A stretch of DNA of 18,584 bases, taken from NCBI GenBank assembly GCA_000434215.1, contig HF999702.1, forward strand, positions 2,742-21,325, read 5' to 3'. Shown here one piece after another: positions 8,052-13,941 of the stretch (the stretch's first letter is position 1; each line of letters starts with the position of its first letter). The translations under genes were made by a program, and so were the position numbers. Origin of the DNA: Bacteroides sp. CAG:144 (GTDB lineage: Bacteria; Bacteroidota; Bacteroidia; Bacteroidales; UBA11471). The notes under the pieces are model-generated. The model had not been told where the DNA came from. It ran no database searches and was given only the letters and a program-made list of their open reading frames with translations.

Positions 8052-8570
8052 ATGGAATCTCTTTTCAAAAATCCCATCATACGCAACTTGCTTGCCATTG
8101 CATTGGGTGTTGTCATCATTATCAACCCGCAGCTCGGCCCCAATATTGTCATCATGCTTATCGGAGCGACATTGGCTATTCCCGCCTTACTTGCAATCAT
8201 CGGGTATTTCTCTTACAAAAACAAGGAAACACCCATGCCCGGGTATGTTCTGGTCGAAAGTATCGGGGCTCTTGTCATCGGCGCATGGATGTTACTGCAA
8301 CCGACATTTTTCAATGCTGTTATCCTGATAGCCTTAGGTATAATACTTCTCCTTGCAGGTATTTCGCAAATCATCTCTCTGATACGTTCGGGTCAAATAA
8401 TGCCTATCCCCGTCGGTATGTATATTGTACCGGTACTGATCACGATAGCGGGATTCCTCATGATTTTCAAGCCTTTCGGAACGGTAAATCTCATCATGAC
8501 GATATTCGGTATATCGATGGCGATTTACGGTATATCGGATATGATACGGTATTACAAATTCCGACGATAA
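8052..8570 (+). CDS. HdeD family (DUF308) six-helix membrane protein
   Basis: The 172-aa product is almost entirely hydrophobic and splits into six membrane helices in three hairpins, the layout of HdeD/DUF308 proteins. Helices lie at about 12-30, 32-52, 66-84, 87-107, 119-137 and 141-161. Short charged turns are seen (SYKNKETPMP, SLIRSGQI), and the tail RYYKFRR is basic and probably cytoplasmic. In E. coli HdeD is linked to acid resistance, but the role of Bacteroidetes members is unknown, so no pathway is claimed. ATG 8052 gives MESLFKNPIIRN directly before the first helix and lies just after a promoter -7 element. The gene stands alone, divergent from the lipid kinase and followed by a strong terminator. 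Confidence 0.8.
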   Translation: MESLFKNPIIRNLLAIALGVVIIINPQLGPNIVIMLIGATLAIPALLAIIGYFSYKNKETPMPGYVLVESIGALVIGAWMLLQPTFFNAVILIALGIILLLAGISQIISLIRSGQIMPIPVGMYIVPVLITIAGFLMIFKPFGTVNLIMTIFGISMAIYGISDMIRYYKFRR

Positions 8571-8574
8571 TCTA

Positions 8575-8619
8575 TAAACGCATGGGGCGGGAATTGAAAT
8601 TCCCGCCCCATGCGTTTTA
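8575..8619. terminator. Bidirectional terminator between convergent genes
   Basis: Near-perfect arms of about 20 bp, with cores CGCATGGGGCGGGAATT and AATTCCCGCCCCATGCG, close over a tiny loop at 8596-8597. TTTTA follows on the plus strand and TTTATAG on the minus strand. It ends both the HdeD-like gene and the DUF5606 gene. Confidence 0.92.
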
Positions 8620-8636
8620 TAATGTCCTCTCGGATA

Positions 8637-9065
8637 TTACTCTGTTTTATCTTCTTTCGGTGCCTCCCCTTTTTCTTTTACCGAAAAATCGGTTATTCCA
8701 GATTGCACCAAGATATTGTACCACGAAATCAATTTGCTGATGTCGGTAGGATAAACCCGCTCCGTATCGAAATCGGGCAATATTTCAGCAAAATAAGTAC
8801 GCAAAACTTCTTTATCGGCTTTCGGCGAGACAGATGCGACAGCACCGTTTTCTTTTTTCTTTACACTATCAAGTACCTTGTAAAGGGGCTCTTCCCCACT
8901 CTGCGTGTACATGGCTATGTCTCCCAAAGAGGTTACTTTATCATGACTGTACGCCAACGTACGTTTTCCCGTAGACAAGGCTTCAACAATCAATGCCCCT
9001 TTCGCTTGAGAGACCAACTTAAAAAGTCCGGGACGACCCGATATGGATAAAATTTTCTTCAACAT
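8637..9065 (-). CDS. DUF5606 domain protein, conserved in Bacteroidetes
   Basis: A 142-aa soluble protein of unknown function that resembles the Bacteroidetes DUF5606 family. The N-terminal half (MLKKILSISGRPGLFKLVSQAKGALIVEAL) looks like a small beta-barrel. The segment at about 73-125 is more helical (ADKEVLRTYFAEILPDFDTERVYPTDISKLISWYNILV). The C-terminal tail is charged and probably disordered (SVKEKGEAPKEDKTE). There is no signal peptide or membrane helix. It sits about 100 bp after coaE with its own promoter (9100-9131), so co-transcription with coaE is possible but not required. The family name is from recall of the N-terminal pattern. No function is claimed. Confidence 0.8.
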   Translation of the reverse strand: MLKKILSISGRPGLFKLVSQAKGALIVEALSTGKRTLAYSHDKVTSLGDIAMYTQSGEEPLYKVLDSVKKKENGAVASVSPKADKEVLRTYFAEILPDFDTERVYPTDISKLISWYNILVQSGITDFSVKEKGEAPKEDKTE

Positions 9066-9099
9066 AATCTTTATCTTTCTTCATTTGGTATTAGTCGCA

Positions 9100-9131
9100 C
9101 AAAAGTAATACACATTCCCGAGATAATCAAG
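9100..9131 (-). promoter_or_regulatory. Promoter of the DUF5606 gene
   Basis: On the minus strand, -7 TACTTTTG (9100-9107) is exact. CTTG (9128-9131) sits 20 bases upstream as a one-mismatch -33. The expected leader is about 28 nt. Confidence 0.65.
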
Positions 9132-9151
9132 CCTACCGAGACATTTAAACA

Positions 9152-9167
9152 AGCCGAAAAACCGGCT
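9152..9167 (-). terminator. Weak candidate terminator at the coaE 3' end
   Basis: AGCCG and CGGCT arms enclose a T-rich loop, and the minus strand continues TGTTTAAA. The hairpin overlaps the coaE stop codon. With a 5-bp stem and a poor U-run it would be leaky at best. Confidence 0.35.
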
Positions 9168-9744
9168 AAGACAACACCGAAAGCGCACTAAAAATTTGAG
9201 GGATAAGCGGTTTTTTATCGCTATTATGAATGATACGCGATGCAAATTTTTCTTTTTCGGCATCACTTTTTTGCGAATGAATACGCGACATGGCTTCTTG
9301 ACGGGTACATCCATTACGCGACATGATGCGTTCAACTCGAATTTCTTCCGATGCCGTAACCAACCATATCGTATCGACAACATCGGAAAAACCGGCTTCT
9401 ATGAGTATGGCCGACTCGATAAAAACAGCACGCTCCCCTTGCCGCCTTTCACACCATTCCTTAAAGTCGGACTTTACGGCTGGGTGTACAATGGCATTCA
9501 AACGATTCAATGCCATAGCATCGGCAAAGACAATCTCGGCTAATCTACGGCGATCCAAAACCCCATCGATGCACACATCTGCTCCAAACTCCGCAACAAG
9601 TGCCGACTTTATAGATGCAGATGAATCCATCAACACCTTCGCCCGCTCATCGCTGTCATAAACCGAATAGCCCAAAATATGTAAAAAACGACACACTACG
9701 GATTTTCCGCTTCCTATCCCACCTGTAACTCCGATAATCTCCAT
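9166..9744 (-). CDS. coaE: Dephospho-CoA kinase
   Basis: Catalyses the last step of coenzyme A synthesis, ATP-dependent phosphorylation of dephospho-CoA, in the cytoplasm. The product is 192 aa, typical of CoaE. The Walker A loop GGIGSGKS is at residues 8-15, directly after the beta strand MEIIGVT. The YDSDERAK motif near 28-35 and the NAIVHPAV segment are characteristic of the family. ATG 9744 lies 7 bp after the ybbR-like stop, which suggests a coupled operon. The frame stays open to 9804 but only inside the upstream gene. Confidence 0.95.
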   Translation of the reverse strand: MEIIGVTGGIGSGKSVVCRFLHILGYSVYDSDERAKVLMDSSASIKSALVAEFGADVCIDGVLDRRRLAEIVFADAMALNRLNAIVHPAVKSDFKEWCERRQGERAVFIESAILIEAGFSDVVDTIWLVTASEEIRVERIMSRNGCTRQEAMSRIHSQKSDAEKEKFASRIIHNSDKKPLIPQIFSALSVLS

Positions 9745-9751
9745 AAAATCA

Positions 9752-10765
9752 TCAGTGTTTCTGTTCCAGTATATATTCCACGCTATCGGGCGCAACGGTT
9801 GCATAATATGCCGCCCCGGGAGTCCGGGTTATTTTTATCGCCAACTTCTCGGGAGCATTACGAGTCTCTTTATAGTCGACGGCAACAGCGATATCCTCTG
9901 CCGATATTTGAGAAAAACGGCTCACGGGAACCATGCAATCTACTTTCACAACAGCCGGGAAAGTAAGCAAAGACATACCTCTGGGCACATTCACCGCCGA
10001 AACGGGGACCGATAATGACTTCGACGTAAGTTCTTCGACAGGTACTGTCAGCGTTATCTCATTCGGGACGATTTTCACTCCTTCGATTTTACGCAACGGA
10101 ACAGTCTGTGTCCATGTCTGAGCTATATCCTTCACGACAAACGAATCGGTTTCGACATAGGAAATCGTATTCAACAAATACTCGGGAGCATATACCTGCA
10201 CCGAATCGATATCGGAGTGTATCTTTCCGCTGATAATACACTGCGGTACAGTCGTTACCGAACCTTCGATACGCACTTTGACTTTTTTCCCCGCAGCCTG
10301 TGTATAATACACAGCCAGCGTATCGATAGACATCGATGTAAGATTTGTCGTATTACGCAGATTTTTCTTTATCAGATTCTTTATCTCTTCGGAAGTAAGG
10401 ATAAAAGCATTGCGACTATTGGCATATTGCTTGAAATCGACCTCGAACGAAGGGATACCTTCGAGATTATAATTCATCAATACGGCTCCTTCATCTCTCA
10501 AATGCACGGTAACAGATGTCGGAAGTTCACACGTAATAATGGTATTATCGGGAATATTGGTATATTTTATGGGAATACGGTACACGGTGTTCATATCTTC
10601 GCCGAGCGACTGCATCATCCAAAACAGAAAAGAGAGGGCAACAAACATCAGAAATGTCAAAATGTCCTTACTCCTCTCGCTCTGTAAACGACTGCGCACA
10701 CTACCGAGTTTACGCAGAAGAAAAGTTTTCACTCCCACCCGTTTTTTCTTTTCGTCATCACTCAT
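9752..10765 (-). CDS. YbbR-like (CdaR-type) single-pass membrane protein
   Basis: A 337-aa protein with a short basic cytoplasmic N-terminus (1-33), one membrane helix at about 35-52 (ILTFLMFVALSFLFWMM), and a large extracytoplasmic part. That part resembles repeated YbbR beta domains, for example KYTNIPDNTIITCELPTSVTV early and VPVSAVNVPRGM later. In Firmicutes the related CdaR regulates a diadenylate cyclase; that link is not established here and no cyclase gene is in view. In Bacteroidetes a YbbR-like gene between yajC and coaE is a recurrent arrangement. It is followed 7 bp later by coaE and separated from yajC by a strong terminator, so it probably starts a new transcript. Confidence 0.85.
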   Translation of the reverse strand: MSDDEKKKRVGVKTFLLRKLGSVRSRLQSERSKDILTFLMFVALSFLFWMMQSLGEDMNTVYRIPIKYTNIPDNTIITCELPTSVTVHLRDEGAVLMNYNLEGIPSFEVDFKQYANSRNAFILTSEEIKNLIKKNLRNTTNLTSMSIDTLAVYYTQAAGKKVKVRIEGSVTTVPQCIISGKIHSDIDSVQVYAPEYLLNTISYVETDSFVVKDIAQTWTQTVPLRKIEGVKIVPNEITLTVPVEELTSKSLSVPVSAVNVPRGMSLLTFPAVVKVDCMVPVSRFSQISAEDIAVAVDYKETRNAPEKLAIKITRTPGAAYYATVAPDSVEYILEQKH

Positions 10766-10798
10766 TATCTTTACTTTTATCGTATAGATTTTCGGGGA

Positions 10799-10806
10799 TA
10801 AAGATA
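10799..10806 (-). promoter_or_regulatory. Possible promoter of ybbR-like-coaE
   Basis: TATCTTTA on the minus strand is one base from the -7 consensus and lies 33 bp before the start codon, downstream of the yajC terminator. I see no clear -33 element. Confidence 0.35.
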
Positions 10807-10954
10807 GAGTTTTTCCTCGGAATTAAGTTATTATTCGACCATTTTTATATTCTCTATAACTATCGGCAGACACCCTCTATCCCAAACCTATTTTCATGTA
10901 AAAACGCAAATACCGATCATACCGTCAAACAGGAAAACGCCTACCCCACAAAAT

Positions 10955-10985
10955 AAAAAAGCCGGGATTCGATCCCGGCTTTTTT
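10955..10985 (-). terminator. Intrinsic terminator after yajC
   Basis: Arms AAAAAAGCCGGGAT and ATCCCGGCTTTTTT (14 bp, perfect) surround a three-base loop, giving a G+C-rich stem followed by T6 on the minus strand. It begins 18 bp past the yajC stop. The A-tract makes it potentially bidirectional. Confidence 0.93.
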
Positions 10986-11003
10986 ATTTTTATCCGACTG
11001 GAA

Positions 11004-11333
11004 TTATTTGGTAGGAGTCGTATTGGCCGTATCGGCTGTGGAGGCATAGATAGAACCTTTATCGACCGTGATACGTACATTGTCGGCTATCTCTACAACA
11101 ACGGTATTATCTTTGATACTTTTTACTTTTCCATGAATACCGCCGGCGGTGATTACTTTCTGTCCCTCGGCAAGTGCTTCACGGAATTTTCGGATTTCTT
11201 TTTGACGTTTGCTTTGCGGGCGAATCATAAAGAAATAAAATATGGCTATAAGAGCCACCATCATAATAATACTCGAATAGCCCGATGCTTTGGGTGATGC
11301 AGCTTCCTGCAAAAGAATTGTAAGTAATGTCAT
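11004..11333 (-). CDS. yajC: Preprotein translocase accessory subunit YajC
   Basis: A small inner-membrane partner of SecDF-SecYEG in protein export. The product is 109 aa. A membrane helix spans about residues 19-37 and is followed at once by the family signature FFMIRPQSKRQKEIRKF. The compact cytoplasmic domain carries GQKVITAGGIHGKVKSI and then VVVEIADNVRITVDKGSI. The tail is Thr/Ala-rich. It lies 57 bp after nusB and is followed by a strong terminator, so nusB and yajC probably form one transcript. Confidence 0.96.
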   Translation of the reverse strand: MTLLTILLQEAASPKASGYSSIIMMVALIAIFYFFMIRPQSKRQKEIRKFREALAEGQKVITAGGIHGKVKSIKDNTVVVEIADNVRITVDKGSIYASTADTANTTPTK

Positions 11334-11390
11334 AATTGTTTTTATTTATTGTTTATATATTTATTGTTCTACACTATAACAAACGAAAAA

Positions 11391-12311
11391 TTATTTTTCC
11401 AATCGTCCTTCTTTTTTTAACAACGAAGTGATAGCCTCCAATACCCCGTTGATAAAATTGCCGCTCTTCGATGTACTATACGACTTGGCGATTTCGATAT
11501 ATTCATTGAATGATACCTGCAATGGTATGGAAGGGAATGATGTTATCTCGGCCAAAGCTACAATCATAATGACAATATCCATAAAAGCGATACGCTCGAT
11601 TTCCCAATTCCGGGTAAACTGCTCGATCAACTTTTTATTATCATTGCTGTCCAACAACGCCCGACGGAAAAGTGTACGGGCAAAAATACGGTCGTCTTCG
11701 TCCTTAAACATCGGCAACAGTTCCTGCTCATTTCCCGCCGATTCTTCAAACCGTTTTACGGTTTTAAGTACGAACGTCGAAATGATAGGCATATCATCAT
11801 TCCAATATAGGCTTTGAGACTCCAATATTTCTCCCAGATTTTCATCGGAGAAAATCAGGCGGCGATAGATGTTCTTCCAGAAAGTACGGTCATTTTCGTA
11901 CGAGTCTTCTGCTTCCAAATACTGCGCATAAATCTCCGACGACAAAATACGGTCGAGCAACGAACGCAAATAATTGGTATCATCGTTCCACACCAAAGGC
12001 CGCTCTTCGATATATTTCGAGAATGTTTTGTTCTCCTCCAACTGAGCCACAAAGCGATTATCGATCATACGTGTATTGGGCGTTCTCTCCTCGGCCGTAG
12101 CCATGAATTTACTTCGTGCATTATCTATGCGCAGACGCTGCAAATGTGTTACTTCAACAGGAATAAGCAACAGTAAATGATACAATTCATATGATTTTTC
12201 GAGACTTGCGAAAAGTTCTTTCTCGGCAGTATCTATACTTTTATCGCCGTCTATCAAATACGAATAGACGATTTGCACCACTTTTGTCCGGATCAAAGCA
12301 CGATTGATCAT
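11391..12311 (-). CDS. nusB: Transcription antitermination factor NusB, long Bacteroidetes form
   Basis: NusB binds NusE (S10) and boxA RNA to promote antitermination of rRNA operons. The product is 306 aa, roughly twice the usual length of about 140. The recognisable NusB fold is C-terminal, about residues 205-300. It contains the IERIAFMDIVIMIVALAEI helix, then FNEYIEIAKSYSTSKSGNFINGVLEAI, a strong NusB signature. The first 20 residues also resemble a NusB start (MINRALIRTKVVQIVYSYL), so the extra 180 residues look like an insertion or duplicated helical region between the first helix and the core. The insert is charged and helical (for example RPLVWNDDTNYLRSLLDRILSS). Similar long NusB proteins are the norm in Bacteroidetes. 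Confidence 0.92.
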   Translation of the reverse strand: MINRALIRTKVVQIVYSYLIDGDKSIDTAEKELFASLEKSYELYHLLLLIPVEVTHLQRLRIDNARSKFMATAEERTPNTRMIDNRFVAQLEENKTFSKYIEERPLVWNDDTNYLRSLLDRILSSEIYAQYLEAEDSYENDRTFWKNIYRRLIFSDENLGEILESQSLYWNDDMPIISTFVLKTVKRFEESAGNEQELLPMFKDEDDRIFARTLFRRALLDSNDNKKLIEQFTRNWEIERIAFMDIVIMIVALAEITSFPSIPLQVSFNEYIEIAKSYSTSKSGNFINGVLEAITSLLKKEGRLEK

Positions 12312-12335
12312 TTTACCAAATTTATTTTTCGGCCG

Positions 12336-12343
12336 TAAAGGTA
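12336..12343 (-). promoter_or_regulatory. Possible nusB promoter -7 element
   Basis: TACCTTTA on the minus strand, 24 bp before the nusB start, is one base from TAnnTTTG. No clear -33 element is present. A second, exact TAAATTTG (12317-12324) would leave almost no leader and is less likely. Confidence 0.35.
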
Positions 12344-12474
12344 CAACATTTTTGAAGTTTCCCTACTAACCGCCATTCTTTTTTTCTTTCAATCCGGAAA
12401 ACGATATAGCGACGCATATTATTTAGTAAATTTTTATATTTATAAAGTTGTTGATATAGAATTTATTTGTTTTA

Positions 12475-12503
12475 TTTGTGAAAATGGTTTAGTTAATAAT
12501 TTG
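12475..12503 (+). promoter_or_regulatory. Possible promoter of the PUR-alpha-like gene
   Basis: TTTG (12475-12478) is followed 18 bases later by TAATTTG (12497-12503), which lacks one spacer base of the -7 consensus. The leader would be about 22 nt. Confidence 0.35.
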
Positions 12504-12532
12504 GAATTCTGTCCCTATTTATTGTATTAATT

Positions 12533-12814
12533 ATGAATGATGAATTAGTTACATACCCACGAGAAAACGATATTCTATTTACACGAAGCATCAAAGCCGG
12601 TAAAAGAATTTACTATTTAGATGTCAAAGCAAACAATACCGGTGAGTTATTTTTGGCTATTACTGAAAGCAAGCGTGTTCTAAGAGATGAAGAAAGCAGA
12701 GAAATACAGTTTGAAAAACACAAAATTTTTCTCTATCCGAAAGATTTCGAAAAATTCATACATGGTATGAACGACGTCATGGAATACATCAAAAGTGCTA
12801 CGGACATAAAATAA
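12533..12814 (+). CDS. PUR-alpha-like DNA/RNA-binding protein (DUF3276)
   Basis: A 93-aa protein matching the Bacteroidetes PUR family (DUF3276). The PUR repeat is a beta-beta-beta-beta-alpha unit that dimerises into a Whirly-like nucleic-acid-binding fold. Visible parts are RSIKAGKRIYYLDVKANNTGELFLAITESKR (strands 1-3), EIQFEKHKIFLYPKDFEKFIHGM (strand 4 and start of helix) and a helix to the C-terminus. The family binds single-stranded nucleic acid; the biological role in Bacteroidetes is not established. It is expressed alone, divergent from nusB, with a hairpin after the stop. Its A+T-rich codon use is more marked than in the neighbours. Confidence 0.85.
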   Translation: MNDELVTYPRENDILFTRSIKAGKRIYYLDVKANNTGELFLAITESKRVLRDEESREIQFEKHKIFLYPKDFEKFIHGMNDVMEYIKSATDIK

Positions 12815-12816
12815 AA

Positions 12817-12850
12817 AAGAAGGTTACGACTCTCACGAGCCAACCTTCTT
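12817..12850 (+). terminator. Candidate terminator after the PUR-alpha-like gene
   Basis: AAGAAGGTT (12817-12825) pairs with AACCTTCTT (12842-12850) across a 16-nt loop that can form a small inner CTC/GAG stem. It begins 3 bp after the stop codon. The U-run is interrupted (CTTCTTCG), so strength is uncertain. Confidence 0.5.
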
Positions 12851-12972
12851 CGAGCTTGAAATATATCAAAAACAAGAAAGAGGATAGACTTATTCTTTTT
12901 CAGAATAAGCAGGATAAATACCAATGAAACACACAAAAACGAGAATATATCTTCTTGATTGTTTTGATTTCG

Positions 12973-12992
12973 ATCTCAAACACTTTTGAGAT
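12973..12992 (+). repeat. Short dyad ATCTCAAA-CACT-TTTGAGAT
   Basis: Perfect 8-bp arms with a 4-base loop, followed by GCTTTTCT on the plus strand. It could be a back-up terminator for the PUR-alpha-like transcript, or a protein site about 105 bp upstream of the transporter start of transcription. Confidence 0.45.
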
Positions 12993-13050
12993 GCTTTTCT
13001 GATTATAAAACAGCGCTACCAGAAATTTGTTCACCGGCAATTGATTTATG

Positions 13051-13092
13051 TACGACTTTTTTTCCGAAGAGGAATAAAAAGTCGTATCTTTG
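13051..13092 (+). promoter_or_regulatory. Transporter promoter overlapped by a long dyad
   Basis: -7 TATCTTTG (13085-13092) is exact, and TTTC (13061-13064) sits 20 bases upstream as a near match to the -33 element. Perfect 11-bp arms TACGACTTTTT (13051-13061) and AAAAAGTCGTA (13076-13086), with inner TTCC/GGAA, span the interval from the -33 to the first bases of the -7. This is the geometry of a repressor operator. The leader would be about 29 nt. Confidence 0.65.
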
Positions 13093-13126
13093 CGGCTCAC
13101 GTAAAAAAAAACGTTTTATTCTGGCT

Positions 13127-13909
13127 ATGAGCGTATTATCATCTCCCGAAATTATCACCGCCGCAGAAAATACGGCCATACAAAAAATTTCTTTCAGTAC
13201 CCGAAAAACTCTGACTCTTGCTATTCTGGCCGGTATATACATAGCGATGGGCGGTCTGTTATCGCTTGTCATCGGATACGGATTTCCTGAAATTACAACA
13301 AATAATCCGGGCTTGCAGCGTCTTTTATCGGGAGCGATGTTCCCCCTCGGACTTATACTGGTCGTTTTTGCCGGCGCCGAACTGTTCACGGGGAATAATG
13401 CCGTACTGATTCCGGGACTGTGCAATCATAAATACGGACTCATACCGGTGCTACGCAACTGGTTATTGGTATATATCGGAAACTTTATCGGAGCTATCTT
13501 TTTTGTTTACGTCATGGTATATCTGGCAGACATTGTAAAGTCCGATCCCTGGAATACGGCCATACAGAATATCGCAGAAGCAAAGGTCGGTATGTCATGG
13601 GGTGTTACTTTCATCAAAGGAATCGGGGCAAATTGGTTTGTATGTCTGGCCGTATGGTTGGGAATAGCTTGCCGCAGCGCAGCCGGAAAGTTCATCGGCC
13701 TATGGTTTCCCGTGATGTGTTTCGTGGCTCTCGGCTACGAGCATAGCATAGCCAACATGTTTTTCATACCTCTGGGTATGTTGCAGGGGGCCGATGTGGA
13801 GATATACGACTTTGTCGTGCGCAACCTCATACCGGCCACTCTCGGGAATATCACAGGCGGAGCTTTTTTTGTAGGAGGTCTTTATTGGCTTGCTTATCAC
13901 AAAAGCTAA
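13127..13909 (+). CDS. Formate/nitrite transporter (FNT) family channel
   Basis: A pentameric inner-membrane channel for small monovalent anions such as formate, nitrite or hydrosulfide. The product is 260 aa with six membrane helices, normal for FNT. Recognisable parts are the first helix LAILAGIYIAMGGLLSLV, the FAGAELFTGNNAVLIPGL loop (family AELFTGN motif) and GIGANWFVCLAVWLG (family NWLVCLA-like motif). Also present are GYEHSIANMFFIPLGM (family EHSIANM motif) and GNITGGAFFVGGLYW. ATG 13127 is chosen because the promoter -7 element ends at 13092, which rules out the open frame beginning at 12986. Substrate cannot be told from sequence; formate is reasonable in a fermenting anaerobe, and formate is also the reductant of many class III ribonucleotide reductases such as the NrdD encoded here. 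Confidence 0.93.
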   Translation: MSVLSSPEIITAAENTAIQKISFSTRKTLTLAILAGIYIAMGGLLSLVIGYGFPEITTNNPGLQRLLSGAMFPLGLILVVFAGAELFTGNNAVLIPGLCNHKYGLIPVLRNWLLVYIGNFIGAIFFVYVMVYLADIVKSDPWNTAIQNIAEAKVGMSWGVTFIKGIGANWFVCLAVWLGIACRSAAGKFIGLWFPVMCFVALGYEHSIANMFFIPLGMLQGADVEIYDFVVRNLIPATLGNITGGAFFVGGLYWLAYHKS

Positions 13910-13941
13910 GACTTCATGCGATAAGGCGTTCAAGAGTATAT

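Noticed and set aside
7250..8740. 496-codon open frame on the plus strand
   Set aside because: It crosses the lipid kinase, the divergent promoters and the HdeD-like gene in another frame; the product looks random.
9745..9804. Longer start for coaE
   Set aside because: It would overlap the ybbR-like gene and put residues before the Walker A strand that CoaE does not have.
12900..13100. 66-codon minus-strand frame in the gap before the FNT channel gene
   Set aside because: No family match and no promoter; it overlaps the dyad and promoter of the channel gene.
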